Positions 45,051 through 56,110 of a stretch of DNA of 64,000 nucleotides are shown here, in pieces. The translations under genes were made by a program, and so were the position numbers. Each line of letters begins with the position of its first letter. Position 1 is the first letter of the stretch. Source of the stretch: Riptortus pedestris (taxonomy: Eukaryota > Arthropoda > Insecta > Hemiptera > Alydidae); NCBI GenBank assembly GCA_019009955.1, contig CM032228.1:202664501-202728500 (forward strand). The letters run 5' to 3'. The notes under the pieces are model-generated. The model saw nothing but the letters and a program-made list of their open reading frames with translations, was not told the DNA's origin and did not search any database.

Positions 45051-45658
45051 AAACTTAAAACGAAGGGAGATAGCAAAGAAATATATAAAAACATTTAGCA
45101 GGAACTTAAAAAATTAGACTCCTTGAAACGATGGCCTGCCTATAGCTCCGTAAGATTAATCTTTGCGAGAAGCTGGTAGGCTGCCAAGATCTGGGATTTG
45201 GAGGGGGACAAAGACAGTTTAAGAGGCCATTGTAAGGTGCTGCAAAGTATCGACACACAACTAATCTCGATTCGGAATTCTCAATCTTTTACATAAATAC
45301 CGACGTTGGAATGACCATGGTAGGATGGTCTATTTTCAGATGGATTTCCGTCTACCTGGAAGTAAACAATATGAATCGAGCTGTCTGAGCCCGTCCTCTC
45401 GATGGTGCTCAAGGATCAGGTAATTGGGAGACCATTTTGAAATTTCATATTAACAAATCTATTTTCGGGATTTATGATAATATCAAAAGACGGTTTCTAG
45501 TCCTCCTCAAAAAAATCATATTTCTTTTTTTACGGTGACGATTTCAAACGTAACAAATAAGTTACATGTTCACAGACATTCTGTCCATGACATCTAATGA
45601 CAGACGTTTTAGTCTTGCTAAGACTGGCTTCAATTAACCAAGTTAACCGTAGTTAAAT

Positions 45659-45721
45659 ATAGTCCGTTAGCTAGAGCGTTAACAGACATATATATATATA
45701 ATATTTTGAACGGACCTCATA
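45659..45721 (-). mobile_element. Helentron-like core fragment, reverse
   Basis: GCTAGAGCGTTAACAGAC, a short (TA)n and TTTTGAACGGACCTCAT: the stem-loop, microsatellite and start of the left module, with both outer parts missing. Confidence 0.55.
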
Positions 45722-46732
45722 GTTAGAACATGGTCCCTGCAAAACAATGCTCTATTACAGGCTTAGTGTCTCGGTTGTTTATACCATTTGGTTTTATTGG
45801 CAATATGAAGTTGGCTCTCCTGGAAGGCCATCTAATTTATTGGATTTCTTCTAAGCATAAAGACATTTGGTCCCAGAACCTTTACCTCACTAAACAGATT
45901 TCTCAAGTGAACAAATGTAGTCAAATATGGTAGCTTCAGTAGAGTGAAACTACACTTCGTCAGCATATACCATATGCTACATAAAAATTTAAATCCATAA
46001 TAATGAATATGATCTCTATTGGAAAGATGTAATATGACCCCTTTGAAGACCACATTAGTGGGGCTAACATTCGAGCAGAGGGAGCAAAAAAAATGTAAAA
46101 ATAATAGAATTCGTTTTGACGATGAAGCTCTGAACATTTTAACATTTCAAATTAATGGTAATATTTTTTTTTCTGAAGTTTTAAATAAGTCTATTTTTGA
46201 ATGGGAATACGATAATAATAAAGGTATTTTAAAGATGGCAAATTACCCTATGTGAATATTTAAGTTGAAGTGAAGATGAAAGTGGTTTAAATATTCATTT
46301 ATTCTTAGTTAAATTGATCCTCCCATTAACAGAAAGGCACAAAAAACTCCACAATTTGCATGCCTTCATTAATGGGAAACGTCGGCTGTTAAAGGGCTTA
46401 TAGTTACGTTATATTCCTCATTGTCTAGATTCACACGGACATCATGACAGTGGGCCACTACTGGAGGGCACAATAAGTCATAATCTCCATATCCAGCCTG
46501 ACAAGTGTAGCTTATGCACCAACAACTCCGGTTTTAAGTTGAATTTTCACTATGTCTTTCTCCACCATTATTGTGGGGTAGACTGATGAAGGAGGAAAAG
46601 GGGAAAAACAACACGACGTTTTAGCTCATTTCCATCTCTTGTTTGTTTTCAACGAAACTCAGGATTTTCTGTTCACGGGGACAATCGACAGGTGTAGAAT
46701 GCATTTATAACAACAACGTAGGAAGATTAGAA

Positions 46733-46772
46733 CGGGACTCATTTTCGCCATCTACTATGGGCGGTCAGTAAG
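46733..46772 (-). mobile_element. Helentron-like left-module scrap, reverse
   Basis: GAACGGGACTCATTTTCGCC followed by ATCTACTATGGGCGGTCAG resembles the left module on minus. Short, so tentative. Confidence 0.35.
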
Positions 46773-47599
46773 CATATGCATACCTTTTTAATAAATTACA
46801 TTATGAAACTAACCTCTCAATACTATGCACGATTGAAATTACCTTGATTGCGATGTCACTGTTAATGCATACATATTATCTTTGAGCAAAAGTTTAATTT
46901 GGTAACGTTTCAATGAAACTCTAATCGGGCAATCACTTAGTTTTATTAATTTCGATACGGTCCTCACCAAAACTTGGTGAATTTAGACGTATATGGTTTT
47001 AGCATAATGTCCTTCTAACGGAGAATCACTTCGACTCTGTAGAATGAAGAAAAATAAAGCACATGATTACTGACAAGAAAAGGAACATGATATAAAATCT
47101 TTGTACAATGTAAATGGACAGGAATGAACCCATTTCGAAAGGAGAAAACGCAGAGGAACAAATCAGAAGCGTGGCAGTTGATGGGACTGACGATGTGGAG
47201 AATCGAAGCAAATTAATCCAATAAGGGAGCAAAGGGACAAGCCTTGCCTAGGGCTGCTTCAGCTCTCGACAAAGGGATAGTCAGCTGGCTACAGCTGGGC
47301 TCAATAATTAGTCTTCAGCAATAATCCTAGCCTCTGTGGAATTAATTACTGCAAGCCAGTATTGGCTAACAGTGTTCAGATAACTAAACCAAAAAAAAAG
47401 TAATATTTAAATAACCCCACTATAGAACTGTAAACGTTTTTAATTTTGGTTCGGGCAGAACTACTTCCTCTATGCCATTGCAACTTGTATTAATAAAAAA
47501 AACAGCCGTACAGGTAAACAAATGTAATGATACGGACTTCTACAATAAATATATTTAAAGGAAAAATTGAATGCTGTTTTGAGAATGAGCCAGAGGGCT

Positions 47600-47730
47600 G
47601 TTTATGTTCAGGACTGAAACTCAGAGACTGGAGCGAGTATACATCGCCCATTTATAGAGACCACTGAAGATGGGGCTGGAAGCTAGATAATAAAGAGTTG
47701 ACTCTTTTTACAACTATGGAAGTCTTTGAG
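47600..47730. repeat. Interspersed repeat, copy 2 of 2
   Basis: Contains CAGAGACTGGAGCGAGTATA, CATTTATAGAGACCACTGAA and TTTTTACAACTATGGAAG, aligning with 37487-37647. No terminal repeats, tail or target duplication can be made out, so its class is open. Confidence 0.45.
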
Positions 47731-49483
47731 GATTTATAGATCACCTCAAAGCCCTTATAAAGGATTAGCTTCGAGGAGAGTCTAAACAGAAATCTAGAAG
47801 AGATAATCGGTGTAAGAACGTTTAAGTAGGAGGAGTGGGTAAGGGATGGACAAGCTGAAGGTTCACAGGAGGGAGGTGTATTGACTGTGCAAGGCCGAGA
47901 GGCGACCTAGTTACTATAGATAAAAATAAAGCACGGCATGTTGGACGATATAGCACTGGCCCTGGGGGCAAAGGGTTTCTGTTTCATACAATGGGAACTA
48001 TGAGAAAAGTCACCTCCTTTCAGTTGATTCTTTTCCCTTCAAAAGCCTATTCTCTTTCTAAGCTTTACTCCAAAAAGGGTTATGATTGCGTCCTTGACAA
48101 ACAGTTAGGAAAACAAAGAGAAATGTAGTTTAACTATGCAGGTACTCTTTTGGACTCAGGCTAGCTACATACATACGTTAATGTATGTTCCTGAAAACTT
48201 TGAATTGTGCAGTTTGAATCTTAGCCAATTCTTTGTTACGTAAATTGGAAATTTCCTACCACTTAGCAAAGTTTGACAATAGGTTGCCATAGTCCATACA
48301 AAACAAAAATCAAAATCAAAAGGAAGTTAATCAAATCTACTAAAAGAAAAAGAAAAGGAAGGAAAGTAAACATATTTAATAAAAGGGAATTCAGAAAAAA
48401 ATTTAAAATGCGGACTGAGAAATGGGAAACTAAGACAGAATTTTTATTTCATCTTCTAAAAATTACCATAAGAAGATTCTAGCATAAAAAAGAGCCTACG
48501 GACAGATGTTCCTAAGACAATGCAATCGCTTTTATTCAACGAGCACATTTAGATGTGCCTTCTTAGTAGCAAATTTGAATTTCAAACCTAACAATCACTT
48601 CGTTGGGTTAATATTCAAAGAATGAAAAAAAAAAAACAGGGAATAATTTATTTTTACCTAAAGTAAGAATAATAAAGTTATCAAAACGCTTAAGTTTAGC
48701 TCTAATATGCCTCCTAACCATAATAATAATCCCCTGATCACCCCAGTTCCCTGAGAATAAGTCTCCCCATAGTAACAATAAAACGGTTATTTTGAGGCCT
48801 AACTCAATAATTAATTTATTTCTTCCTATTTCACTTGAGAATACGTTTGTTCGTACCTGCCGACACTAATTATTTAATTGTCAATATTATTAAAACATGA
48901 TATTACTTATTATTTTAAGTTGTTAATAAATGGTTTAAACATATAACAAAAAATTACTCTTGGTTTTAGTCCATGACTGAGGCACAAACAATGCCTATTA
49001 AAGTGCCTTTTATTTATAAGAACATATTCAATGCTCATGATCAAATAAGAGGTTTGACTAAACGTTTATAAACTGCATATAAATATTAAAAAATATACTG
49101 CTAACTACAAAAAACAATAAACAAGCTTTAATAAGCCTATAGTCATTTTAGAGGGTTTATGTTTAGTATTAGCTGTTATTAAGGTTACTTGGACATTTAT
49201 TTCCACACTATCATAGATATTTTTTTACCGTTTATTAAATGATATCCAGCTATGAGAACAGAGAAATATCGTGGAACACTAACCAAGAATTGTAGTAAGC
49301 AAGGGAATAGGACGATTTAATAGGATGCAAGAGATCACGGGAGATCTAAAGAGAGTTTTTCCAGTATACTGACGAACCTCTTTATGGCTGGGGGGGGGGA
49401 GGGGTGCTGAATCACCCAGCTGGGATCTAATGTACTTAGGTGCATATTGAACCTACATCTAATTTTGTCTAGAGCATGAACTG

Positions 49484-49532
<49 letters not shown>

Positions 49533-52500
49533 TATAATCTAGGTGATCATTATCCATTGTATCAGCTGATTTTAATTATACGTAAAAAAAAACTGTCATA
49601 GCAACAAACGATTGCTATTAGAGGGAGGTGGGTGTTCCGTAGTCACTCAACAAGTGAGTTTATTTTAGAGGAGTTCAAAGGGCAAAATTGAAAGCAACAT
49701 CTGACTAACTGCAAAAGTCAACAACAAGCCTCTTTGTGAGTTTGGAATGGGAATCAAGAACAGAAAAACTTCAAGTGATTCCTAACCTGTTGATACGTCA
49801 ACCATTTAGATCAGGGGGTTCTCTTGGCTTTGACATTTATAAGGTAGGGCAAGTACTTTGTAAGTGAAAACAAGCCTTGGATTTTGTGTTTACAATTCGT
49901 TTACAACTATATTCTTAATTATCCAATAATAATTGGTTTTAGTCTTTATCTAGTAGGAATAAATTCCTCCTTTTTTAATAAAACAGGAGTAAAGTTATAT
50001 GCTTATTGGATATGAACGACTTGTGTACAAGTAGCACTAACCAGGAGGAAGGCCTTCAATAACATATGAGGCAGGCCTACCAAAAGAAAGTGTAATTCCA
50101 ATAGATCTTTATTAACCTATTAGATTTTGTTTTTCGGAGGAATCTTGGAAATATGGAATTTAAAGCGGAGATGATAAACCAAACTTCCATTAGAGTGAAT
50201 TTAACAAAACATTTAACAAATTTTTACCCAGAAAATCGAATTAGTATTAAATCACCAGATATCTAAAGACCTGGGTCGGATCTGTGTTCCGCCCTGGACT
50301 ACAGAAATATGCCAAGTAATTAAGACGAAAGCAGCTTTTTTCAAGTAGCGATTTTTTTTTTGTAGAACTTTGAGATGATTTCTTCTTTTGAGAAGAAGTA
50401 AACATTTTGAATATATACTTTTTTACGTTTTTTTCCTGTTTAATGGCGAAAACTTCAAAATATGATATCCCAAAATTTATTTATTTTTTCTATGCACGTT
50501 ATAGCTGAGCCGGAAGAATCGATGTTGAATCCCGTTAATCTATATAAATTAAACTCTAAACTTTTTCTAACTTTCTATTTAAATTCTCCGAGGATAAAAT
50601 ATTTTCGGGTTTCAGACAATTCTAAGAACAATGGCAGCAATATTGAAAATTTTTACTGTATGTCCACCATTTTGTAACTTATCACTCAAAAATGGCCCAG
50701 ACGATTTCTAGGGGCTTTTATATTTGTGTGAACTATCTAAAGACACAAGATATATTTATTAGAACCGTTAAATACTGGTAACAAAGTTTCTAATTACTTC
50801 CGACTTCGGTCAACATCTCATACACCTTACTTCTATGTTATAATATCTGAGAGTCTAACAAAAAGTCAATTGTATTTTTTATCCGGGCTAAGAGGATACA
50901 ATCGTTAATTTTAGAAATTAGATTTATTCAATCTCAAGAACGATGACAAAATCGGCAATATACAACATAAATTCCTACATGCATAAAACTGATGTTGCGG
51001 GAATGAGAATCCGATCAAGCCACCGAATATGAGCCAATTCTTGGAACTCATGGGTCCCGGCTGTTTATAGGGTCGGTCAGTCCATTGCATCTCTCCGCTA
51101 AGGACGCAAATCCATTACGTTCCGGCTTTCTCAGTGGCTCATTGTGTATCCAGCCTTGCTACATTTGTCCGAGACGTCATGGGACACATCTGATAACGCA
51201 AAACGACGGAAAATCATTGTTATACGATTTCATTCCCGGATAACAACAATTCTAAACTTAAATTCGTTTAACTACTTATATTTTGTATAAAACAAATGAA
51301 TAACTGCAAATTTACTTTTCATGTTACAGGACATTTGCCTTATTGATGAATATGACGCGATGATTTTCTACATATAATCTTTATATTTCGACAGGAAACC
51401 ATTTCTATTTCACCCGCCAACGACGAGCAACAGGGCTAGTCGTATATAACGGATTCGCAATTCTGTCCTCAGGTGACTACTTAATGACTAGCAAATATTT
51501 ATCATTTGTGTCCACCGAAAGCTGGACTTTTGAATCGAATGACATCAGTTTAAGGGCGTATTTTAAAACGAGTTTTAGCACATGCCTAATTGCAATACGA
51601 TGAATTATCGGATGACAGAATGGGTTACGACTCAAGTCTCTTCAACACTTAAGTATTAAGTCAATCATTTTTGGGGATGTCTTAGCGGTTTTTTTTAAAG
51701 AAAAAGTTGCAACTGAGGTTGGTCTCATGATAACATGCACGAAATACTAGATAGTAAATGAGTGTCAAAAACATCACTTTGAATTTGATTTTTATCTACA
51801 TATAGATTGTCTGTTCACTCTCTAGACGCATGGAATTCTAAGAAATTCAAACTACACCCTTTACTGGAGTTCGTGACTGTCAGAATCGGCCAAATATATT
51901 CGCTAAATTGTAGGCACTAAGAAAACCCACCGATTACGCAGCTCTTTTATGACGATTTATTTTACCAGTGGGATCTTATCACACAAGTTTTGGTAGAAAT
52001 GATTTGAGCCTGTATACCCTGCCTTTCCTACTGTATTGCCAAATCAATACTTGGCTGAGATAAGAACCCCGTAAATGTCTAGCTGACGATGATGACAGCC
52101 TATCGAAACAGCCCTGGTATCTGAGGACGTAATCAGAGGCGCAATTTCGTGCAATAAAACTCCATTGTGAGCCATTTTTATAATTACAGGGAAAGACATT
52201 TACTGTAATGAAGTCCCCACGAGGAAGGTTATCCGAGGTGTTATCGAGGCTAGGAACTGAGGATAGCCTTTGAGGGCGGGGTTATCGGGAGGGGAAATGA
52301 AGTAGGTAGGAAATACTAGAGACAGATTGTCTACCTGCACGCCATCTACATTCTCCAACAACTCTTAACTCTACCTTTATCCTACAGCAACAACGGCTAG
52401 CCAGTTAGATTAATTGAACTTTGCTTTTTCAAGCCCTTTCAAATGAACAGGGTCAATGATTTATTACAAAGAGAACCACCGGAACCTATGTAAAAGGCTT

Positions 52501-52970
52501 AATCGCCGAACGGAAGTCACGTCAGACACTGAAAATTACTTTACTAGAACGGCTGATCTAAGAGAGTCTTACTCCTTATTAGCTTATACGGCAAAATATG
52601 TAGACGGGTAAGGACGAAGACAGATTTAAATTTTCAAAAAGACAGCCAACTTAGATAGCCAAAGACATTTCAAAATAAAATATATTCGTTAAGAAATCGC
52701 TCTAGCAGCTGTCATTTTTCTTTGATAGTTAGCAAACTTGATACTTCATGAATGAAGGATTCATGCGAAACTAGAGGTCATGTTTATAGATTAAATCGAC
52801 CACAACGAGAGGAGATTTAGTGAAGGCCTAAAATACCCGTATATAATGTCAAACATCTCAGTAATTCAAAGTTGGTTTCTCAATATTGTGGAAGTTTGGT
52901 CCTTAATTATTTAATATTTTTAATACCTGAATCTACGTTATTATTAGATCGAATTTACCAATTATTATTA
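47731..52970. other. Long unique tract with an island at 51000-51220
   Basis: The longest repeat-poor stretch of the window besides 58.6-62.4 kb. The island contains CCGAGACGTCATGGG (CRE-like) and GGACGCAAATCC. No gene recognised. Confidence 0.35.
49487..49531. repeat. (CA)n microsatellite
   Basis: 22 CA units in unique sequence. A G-rich run GGGGGGGGGAGGGG lies about 90 bp upstream. Confidence 0.9.
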
Positions 52971-53079
52971 TTAAGAAAAGAAAGATGTAGTCTTCCTACA
53001 TTAAATGTTTATTTTTGATTTTATTTCAAGAGGAAAATAAACGTTTAATACAGGTAGACTACATATTTCTTTTCCTTAA
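52971..53079. repeat. Fold-back MITE bounded by TTAA
   Basis: Arms 52971-53015 and 53034-53079 are inverted copies (GATGTAGTC / GACTACATA; AATGTTTATTTT / AAAATAAACGTT) with an 18-base loop. TTAA is at both outer edges, which would fit a piggyBac-type target but may just be part of the palindrome. Confidence 0.65.
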
Positions 53080-53633
53080 CTGCTGAATGCTGGAACATCG
53101 ATCAGTGAACATTATACTGGAAATTATTGTTATTGTGACAATTATTTAAAATATATTAATTTTTACAACATATATTACAAACAGGAAAACATGTTCGCAT
53201 GAAAAAAGACCACGTTAAGGATTTTTCATTACACTGACTAGAAAACATGTGTTTTCTATGCATGATCTGCGTACGGAAACTAAGAGTTTCCGTACTTGGA
53301 CGGTAAAATTTGGCGGGAATCAAACACATGTATTTGTAATATTCCTAATTTTTAAAGAAGGAAGTTGGATTGTTCCAGTAAGCTATTCAGTTATCAAGAA
53401 AAGGTACTTTCCTGTTATCTGGTACCTGCGAAAAAATTCTTTCCTGTTATCTGGTACCTGCAAACTAACTTTTTTTTGTCTTTCTCCACCCTGTTTATGT
53501 AGCTTGCTGAATGTTTTAAATCAGCTGTTTTTTAGGAACCAGCTGATATTTTGATTATTTGTTGCTTAGCATGTAGATTTTTGACTTGCCACGTACCGAG
53601 CTGTTAGTAGGAACCAGCCGATATTTGACGCTC

Positions 53634-53993
53634 ATGAAGGAGATCAAGAAGCACATCAAGAGGGGCAGCACGATCTACTCCGACTGTTGCCGTGCGTACA
53701 AGACCAAAGAGCTGGAGAAGGCCGCTTTCGAGCACTTGAAGGTCAACCACAAGTACAACTTCGTCGATCCAGAGTCGGCCCCCCCCCCCCCCCCCCGGAG
53801 CCCATAACTCAGACCGTCGAACGCATGTGGGGGATCAGCGAAGTGGCGCTACAAGAAACACCGATGGCACTGCACGTCATCATTTTAGAGTCTTTATTTG
53901 GCAGAGTTTATGTGGCGCAAGCTGGTCGGTGATTGCGATGTTTTCGAAGCACTGTTAGAAGCAATTCGTGACTTCTGGCCACCCGAAAACTCA
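53634..53993 (+). pseudogene. Merlin/ISXO2-like transposase, C-terminal fragment
   Basis: Conceptual translation in shifting frames gives KEIKKHIKRGSTIYSDC, then FEHLKVNHKYNFVDPES, QTVERMWG, KWRYKKH, AEFMWRKLVGD and ALLEAIRDFWPPEN, the expected order for the DDE domain of the ISXO2/IS1595-like family. The second catalytic Asp (YSDC) and the Glu (VERMWG) remain; the region with the first Asp is missing. Breaks: an 18-base C run at 53779-53796 where the family has a short Gly-Ala segment, a stop TAA at 53805, single-base shifts near 53806 and 53831, and an in-frame TAG at 53886-53888. The usual Trp after YSDC is Cys. Base composition is clearly richer in GC than the flanks. It cannot encode a working enzyme. 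Confidence 0.85.
53779..53796. repeat. Poly(C) run, 18 bases
   Basis: Inside the Merlin transposase relic, replacing a short coding segment. Real expansion or assembly artefact. Confidence 0.8.
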
Positions 53994-54451
53994 GATGTAA
54001 TCATTGTTTGTTGTTGTGTTTGATTATTTGAGTAATAAATGTTTGTTGTTTTTGTTTGATTAATTTAATTAATCATTGTTTGTTGTTATTGTTTGATTAA
54101 TTTTTTCACAGGTACCAGATAACAGGAAAGTACCCAAGAAAACACTCCTGGGCCATGAAGGCAAGTTTCTGGAAAAAGTTTAATAAGTGACTTAAAGAAT
54201 GAAGAGATGTTCTTCACAATAGATGACTATCTTAATGAAGAAATCGACATCAACCAATAATTTGGTAACCAACAAGCCGTACATACCCCCTAAAGGGTTT
54301 AACATTAGCGGCAATAATAATTGCACAATTAATATCAATATAAAGATGTAATTTGTAACCTTGTTGTTCTGACATATGTTTCATAACTACCATAAAAATA
54401 AACCTGTTTGGCTTAATTAATTTCAGTAATTTCTTGAGGTTGTTGTACAGT

Positions 54452-54600
54452 GTAATGAAAAGTAATTTTCATCGGTCTGTTTTCCAAGCTCGGCTTCGCC
54501 TCGCTCATAAAAATAGACCTCGTATCGAAACACTCAGTTTCCGTACTTGTGATGAAAATAACTATTACTTCATACTGCGTGTGAAAGTGGTACTTTCTCA
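54452..54600. repeat. Inverted repeat with CTTCGCCTCGCTC centre, copy 2
   Basis: Centre AAGCTCGGCTTCGCCTCGCT ... GACCTCGTA, right arm GTTTCCGTACTTGTGATGAA and AATAACTATTAC; the left arm is only partly complementary. The arm sequence also resembles the small palindrome at 53273-53298 (CGTACGGAAAC / GTTTCCGTAC) on the other side of the Merlin element. Confidence 0.45.
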
Positions 54601-54635
54601 TATGGTTACTAGGCTCGAAAGAGATCCATTACTGT

Positions 54636-54669
54636 ACTAGTCACTGTAAAGAATCTTTACAGTGTCTAG
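54636..54669. repeat. Hairpin, 16-bp stem
   Basis: CTAGTCACTGTAAAGA, then AT, then TCTTTACAGTGTCTAG: near-perfect palindrome with one mismatch. Confidence 0.6.
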
Positions 54670-55263
54670 ACACCGTTAAGAAAAACATATGGTAATGAAA
54701 AACATAGTTAATGAAAATATTTGAGGTTAGTATTTGTTTGTTAATTTGGTATATTTATGACCACGGAAAATGAGTGATGTTTGGTGTATTCCCCAAGATA
54801 TTATTGATGAAGCACAATTAAGCTGTAGAACCACTTCTTCCTCCAAAATCTCGCGGGAGAAGGTATGAAGGTGAATATTTTAAAATTTAAGGAATGGATG
54901 AAAGACCAAAAATGTATAAACTCATAACAGAGGAAGTAATGTTAGCATAATATTTTTCGAATTATCCAATTTCTGTAGTAACGACGATACATTTTGCACG
55001 GTTGATGATCTATTTCAAGACTCTCCAGTGTATCCATGGGACAATGAAAAAGATACATGCTGCAAACGTGACCTTAAATTACCACTAAAAGGCATTTTAA
55101 TATTAGTAATAATAGGAATTGTACGATAAATCATATAAATATTAAATGTGTAGTCTTTTTATGAATTGAACTTAGTTCTAAACCATATGTTTTCCATCGT
55201 GTATTAACCTAATTATTTTTTAATAAAGATTATTTTCCAAATAATATTAATAGAAATATGTAT
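54670..55263. other. Unique AT-rich sequence
   Basis: Nothing recognised. Confidence 0.5.
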
Positions 55264-55397
55264 TAGCAAGATTTCCCTTAGGGTAAATCAGCTATTGAGG
55301 TTGTATCATGGAGCGGAATTTTCGAAGTTTTTCTTCAAATGTCCCATCGATCCTACTAGTAGATGACGAAAATTATGAAGGGTCCGTTCAAAACAGT

Positions 55398-55428
<31 letters not shown>

Positions 55429-55956
55429 ATATATATATATATTATTTATATATATAGATCTATATCTATCTATATATTTGTCTGTTACGCTCCGCTATCC
55501 TAGCGGTCGCAATTTTTGTTTTGTTCGTTACCAAACTCAATATTTTAGTCGTTTTATGTAAAAAGAAAGAATCAAGTTCGTTAATGGCTGAAATTGAACG
55601 CAGTAGGGAGGGGGGGGGTTTAGAGAAGAGGATTTTCTAAAATTAGAAATATTTCCGTTACTATTCGTCGGATCGAAAAAATTTAAAGAATTAATATTAT
55701 TGCAAATTAAATTTACTATAAAAATTGTTATTTACATTTATTCTCTATTTTTGCATATTAACCGAGATATTTGGATTTTTATTAAATTTGAGGCCGATAA
55801 CAATGTTTCGAGAAATTTTTCACCGCCAAAAAGTAGTTTGGCCCTTTGCGTAACTGCTTCGGATTACGTATGGAGATTTCTTTATTGTATAACTTCACGC
55901 GGAGGAATCTGCTTAGTTTACGCAACCCTGCGTGACGGAACTTTTTTATTTATTTA
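55264..55956 (+). mobile_element. Helentron-like element, full-length copy
   Basis: Left module with GATTTCCCTTAGGGTAAATC, (TA)n core at about 55397-55470, CCTAGCGGTCGCAA stem-loop remnant, body module, right-end GGAATCTGCTTAGTTTACGC and terminal hairpin CGCAACCCTGCG followed by TGACGGAACTTTTTTA. Very close to the 8477 copy, including the same extra internal segment before the right end, so these two may share a subfamily. Scattered single-base insertions (for example in the A module and the G run) mark decay. Confidence 0.7.
55397..55470. repeat. (TA)n core, interrupted
   Basis: Core of the 55264 Helentron-like copy, with AATT and ATTATT interruptions and TCTA variants. Confidence 0.85.
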
Positions 55957-55981
55957 AGTTTGTTTCAGTATAAAGTAAAAT

Positions 55982-56110
55982 TATGTACTTCACACGTCCA
56001 GAAAGTGACTCTACAGTACTCGGTCTAATTATCGAGATCAGCTTCGCCTCGCTCGTCAAACTCGACCTCGTACAGTAAAGAGCCACTTTCTAGACTAGTG
56101 AAGTAAATAA
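55982..56110. repeat. Inverted repeat with CTTCGCCTCGCTC centre, copy 1
   Basis: Arms (TACTTCACACGTCCAGAAAG and CTACAGTACT against AGTAAAGAGCCACTTTCTAG and ACTAGTGAAGTA) flank the centre GATCAGCTTCGCCTCGCTCG ... CTCGACCTCGTA. The same centre and the outer AAATAACTATTAC recur near 54490-54580. Confidence 0.55.

Larger units (their letters stand above)
45051..47599. other. Unique sequence with two Helentron-like scraps
   Basis: Short frames at 45730-46255 on both strands show no known family. Confidence 0.5.
53403..54134 (+). mobile_element. Merlin-type DNA transposon, internally deleted, with target duplication
   Basis: Inverted repeats of 34 bp bound the element, 53403-53436 and 54101-54134, starting GGTACTTTCCTGTTATCTGG and differing at a single position. 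The 8-bp string CAAGAAAA lies immediately outside both ends (53395-53402 and 54135-54142), an exact target duplication. An 8-9 bp duplication and an ISXO2/IS1016-like transposase are the hallmarks of Merlin. A 22-bp piece of the left repeat recurs in direct orientation at 53440-53461, and a 17-bp block (AGGAACCAGCTGATATT) recurs at 53534 and 53609. At 732 bp the element is too short for a whole transposase, so it is a non-autonomous relic. Confidence 0.85.

Noticed and set aside
53249..53554. 101-codon frame before the Merlin relic
   Set aside because: It runs through the Merlin left terminal repeat, so its second half is transposon end sequence. The first half has no known domain.
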